Position numbers and translations under genes: made by a program. Under the pieces are notes generated by a model that was given only the letters and a program-made list of their open reading frames with translations, was not told where the DNA came from and did not search any database. A stretch of DNA of 64,000 bases from Syncephalis plumigaleata (Eukaryota; Zoopagomycota; Zoopagomycetes; Zoopagales; Piptocephalidaceae), in assembly GCA_025201365.1 (NCBI GenBank), contig JAIXMF010000022.1:1-64000 (forward strand), written 5' to 3'. Shown here in pieces: positions 63,701 through 64,000 of the stretch. Each line of letters opens with the position of its first letter. Within the stretch, counting starts at the first letter, position 1.

Positions 63701-64000
63701 ATACTAATGATAAAATGCCACATGATCCATATATGTTTCTGTATGATAGGTGGTAAGTTACCATTCCAATCGTAATGTATGGCGTACTAACCACAGTATC
63801 GGCGCATGGCCAACATACATTTGTGTATAATAGGAAGTAAGTTATTATTTTGGTTATAATATACGATGTACTAATGATAGTATGACACATAATCTCCATA
63901 CATTTATGGATAACAGTGCGTAAGTTACTATTCCCAATGATAACGTATAAGTGTATTGATACTAATACGGCACATGATCCATGCATATTCTCGTACGATA
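60723..64000 (+). CDS. Secreted Cys/Trp-rich peptide gene built of single-codon exons (incomplete at right edge)
   Basis: Exon 1 (60723-60816) encodes a signal peptide, MKFSAVTAIAVAVVALTSLV then AVEASPALVRR, with a dibasic Kex2-type site; it ends in phase 1. Exons 2-5 are 60890-60898 (9 nt), 60983-60985 (3), 61062-61070 (9) and 61150-61154 (5). They give AKDPPPGKS, and the 5-nt exon restores phase 0. From 61233 on, 33 exons of exactly 3 nt follow every 82-87 bases, the last at 63917-63919, so each is one codon. None is a stop. The first 17 read CHTDQAPHYQWYSWRDE; Cys falls at exons 6, 23, 24 and 38, Trp at 16, 19, 30 and 31. Every intron has GTAAGT or a near variant (one GC-AG), a CTAAY-type branch site (weak in intron 5) and a terminal AG. 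Splicing is deduced from sequence only; the function could be an effector or defence-type peptide. Confidence 0.75.
61155..64000 (+). repeat. Tandem array of about 34 related introns (unit 82-87 bp)
   Basis: Each unit runs GTAAGT, then a variant of TATCATTCTGA, then TAATGAATGAGG, a branch-like TACTAAT or TACTAAC about 40 bases before the 3' end, then GACACATGATCCACGTATG and TGTATGATAG. It is followed by three variable bases before the next GTAAGT. Units differ at perhaps a quarter to a third of positions, so the array is not recent. The splice motifs are almost invariant and the three bases between AG and GT are freely variable. Introns 2-4 of the same gene share the branch region (GCTAATCACACTATAATG type) but belong to an older or diverged subgroup. 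The array continues beyond the window. Confidence 0.85.

Noticed and set aside
61105-63986. Minus-strand open frames of 60-100 codons in the array, resembling a repeated protein
   Set aside because: They are separate short frames with stops in between, and the unit length is not a multiple of three. They arise because the units lack minus-strand stops in one phase.
61155-64000. The 3' array as an ordinary 83-bp satellite or minisatellite
   Set aside because: Splice donor, branch and acceptor words are kept in nearly every unit, the AG-to-donor distance is always exactly three, and the array sits in frame behind a signal-peptide exon with its own TATA box. A neutral satellite would not keep these and vary only the triplet.
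61233-64000. CRISPR-like reading of the array (conserved repeat, variable spacer)
   Set aside because: The constant part is about 80 bases and the variable part only three. The context is a spliced eukaryotic gene, and no cas-like gene exists in the window.
1-64000. tRNA, rRNA or retroelement sequences
   Set aside because: I looked for T-loop-like words, rRNA cores and reverse transcriptase, integrase or capsid-like frames and saw none convincing. A dedicated RNA-gene scan could still find a small one.

Overview
The window is eukaryotic nuclear DNA and most probably comes from an early-diverging (non-Dikarya) fungus. Genes are dense and their short introns (about 50-90 nt, GT-AG, CTAAC/CTAAT-type branch sites) are typical of fungi. 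The set includes Vps23, Blm10/PA200, Arb1, SF3A3, eIF4A3/FAL1, V-ATPase subunit A and a Crz1-like zinc-finger protein. It also includes genes that budding yeast lacks: ACMSD, a 2-aminomuconate-deaminase-type RidA protein and JMJD6. The exact lineage cannot be settled from the sequence alone. Many conserved genes carry isolated apparent single-base deletions, which looks like an unpolished long-read assembly rather than mass pseudogenisation.

Layout. 0-15 kb: 3' end of kynurenine 3-monooxygenase, an LEA-2-like membrane protein, an AlkD-like HEAT protein, a RidA-family deaminase, Vps23/TSG101, the 6.6-kb proteasome activator Blm10 and ACMSD. Three of these (KMO, RidA type, ACMSD) belong to tryptophan breakdown through kynurenine. 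16-20 kb: first member of a local seven-helix membrane-protein family and a mitochondrial carrier. 20-33 kb: a housekeeping block (Arb1, a tiny glycine-rich secreted peptide, a PPR protein, SF3A3, eIF4A3, V-ATPase A, a small zinc-finger protein). 34-41 kb: one damaged and three fuller copies of the seven-helix family, then an unknown two-helix membrane protein. 41-51.6 kb: mostly pyrimidine-rich, microsatellite-laden DNA with one possible membrane-protein gene. 51.6-59 kb: Crz1-like zinc-finger factor, JMJD6, a small unknown gene and an oligopeptidase B remnant. 60.6-64 kb: the standout locus.

The standout is a gene starting at 60723. It opens with a TATA box and a signal peptide ending in a dibasic Leu-Val-Arg-Arg site, then breaks into a run of tiny exons. 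After four small exons (9, 3, 9 and 5 nt) come at least 33 consecutive exons that are each exactly 3 nt long. The introns between them are 79-84 nt, related in sequence, and each carries a 5' splice site, a branch site and a terminal AG. The 5-nt exon resets the phase to 0, so every later exon is one whole codon. The 33 codons contain no stop and spell a Cys- and Trp-rich peptide. The triplets vary freely while the splice signals beside them do not, which is the opposite of what an ordinary satellite would show. The array runs off the right edge of the window. I know of no described gene built as a series of single-codon exons; schistosome micro-exon genes are the nearest concept I can name. 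Elsewhere the host also uses very small coding exons: a 20-nt exon carries the iron-binding HxD of JMJD6, and the V-ATPase A start codon stands alone in its coding exon.
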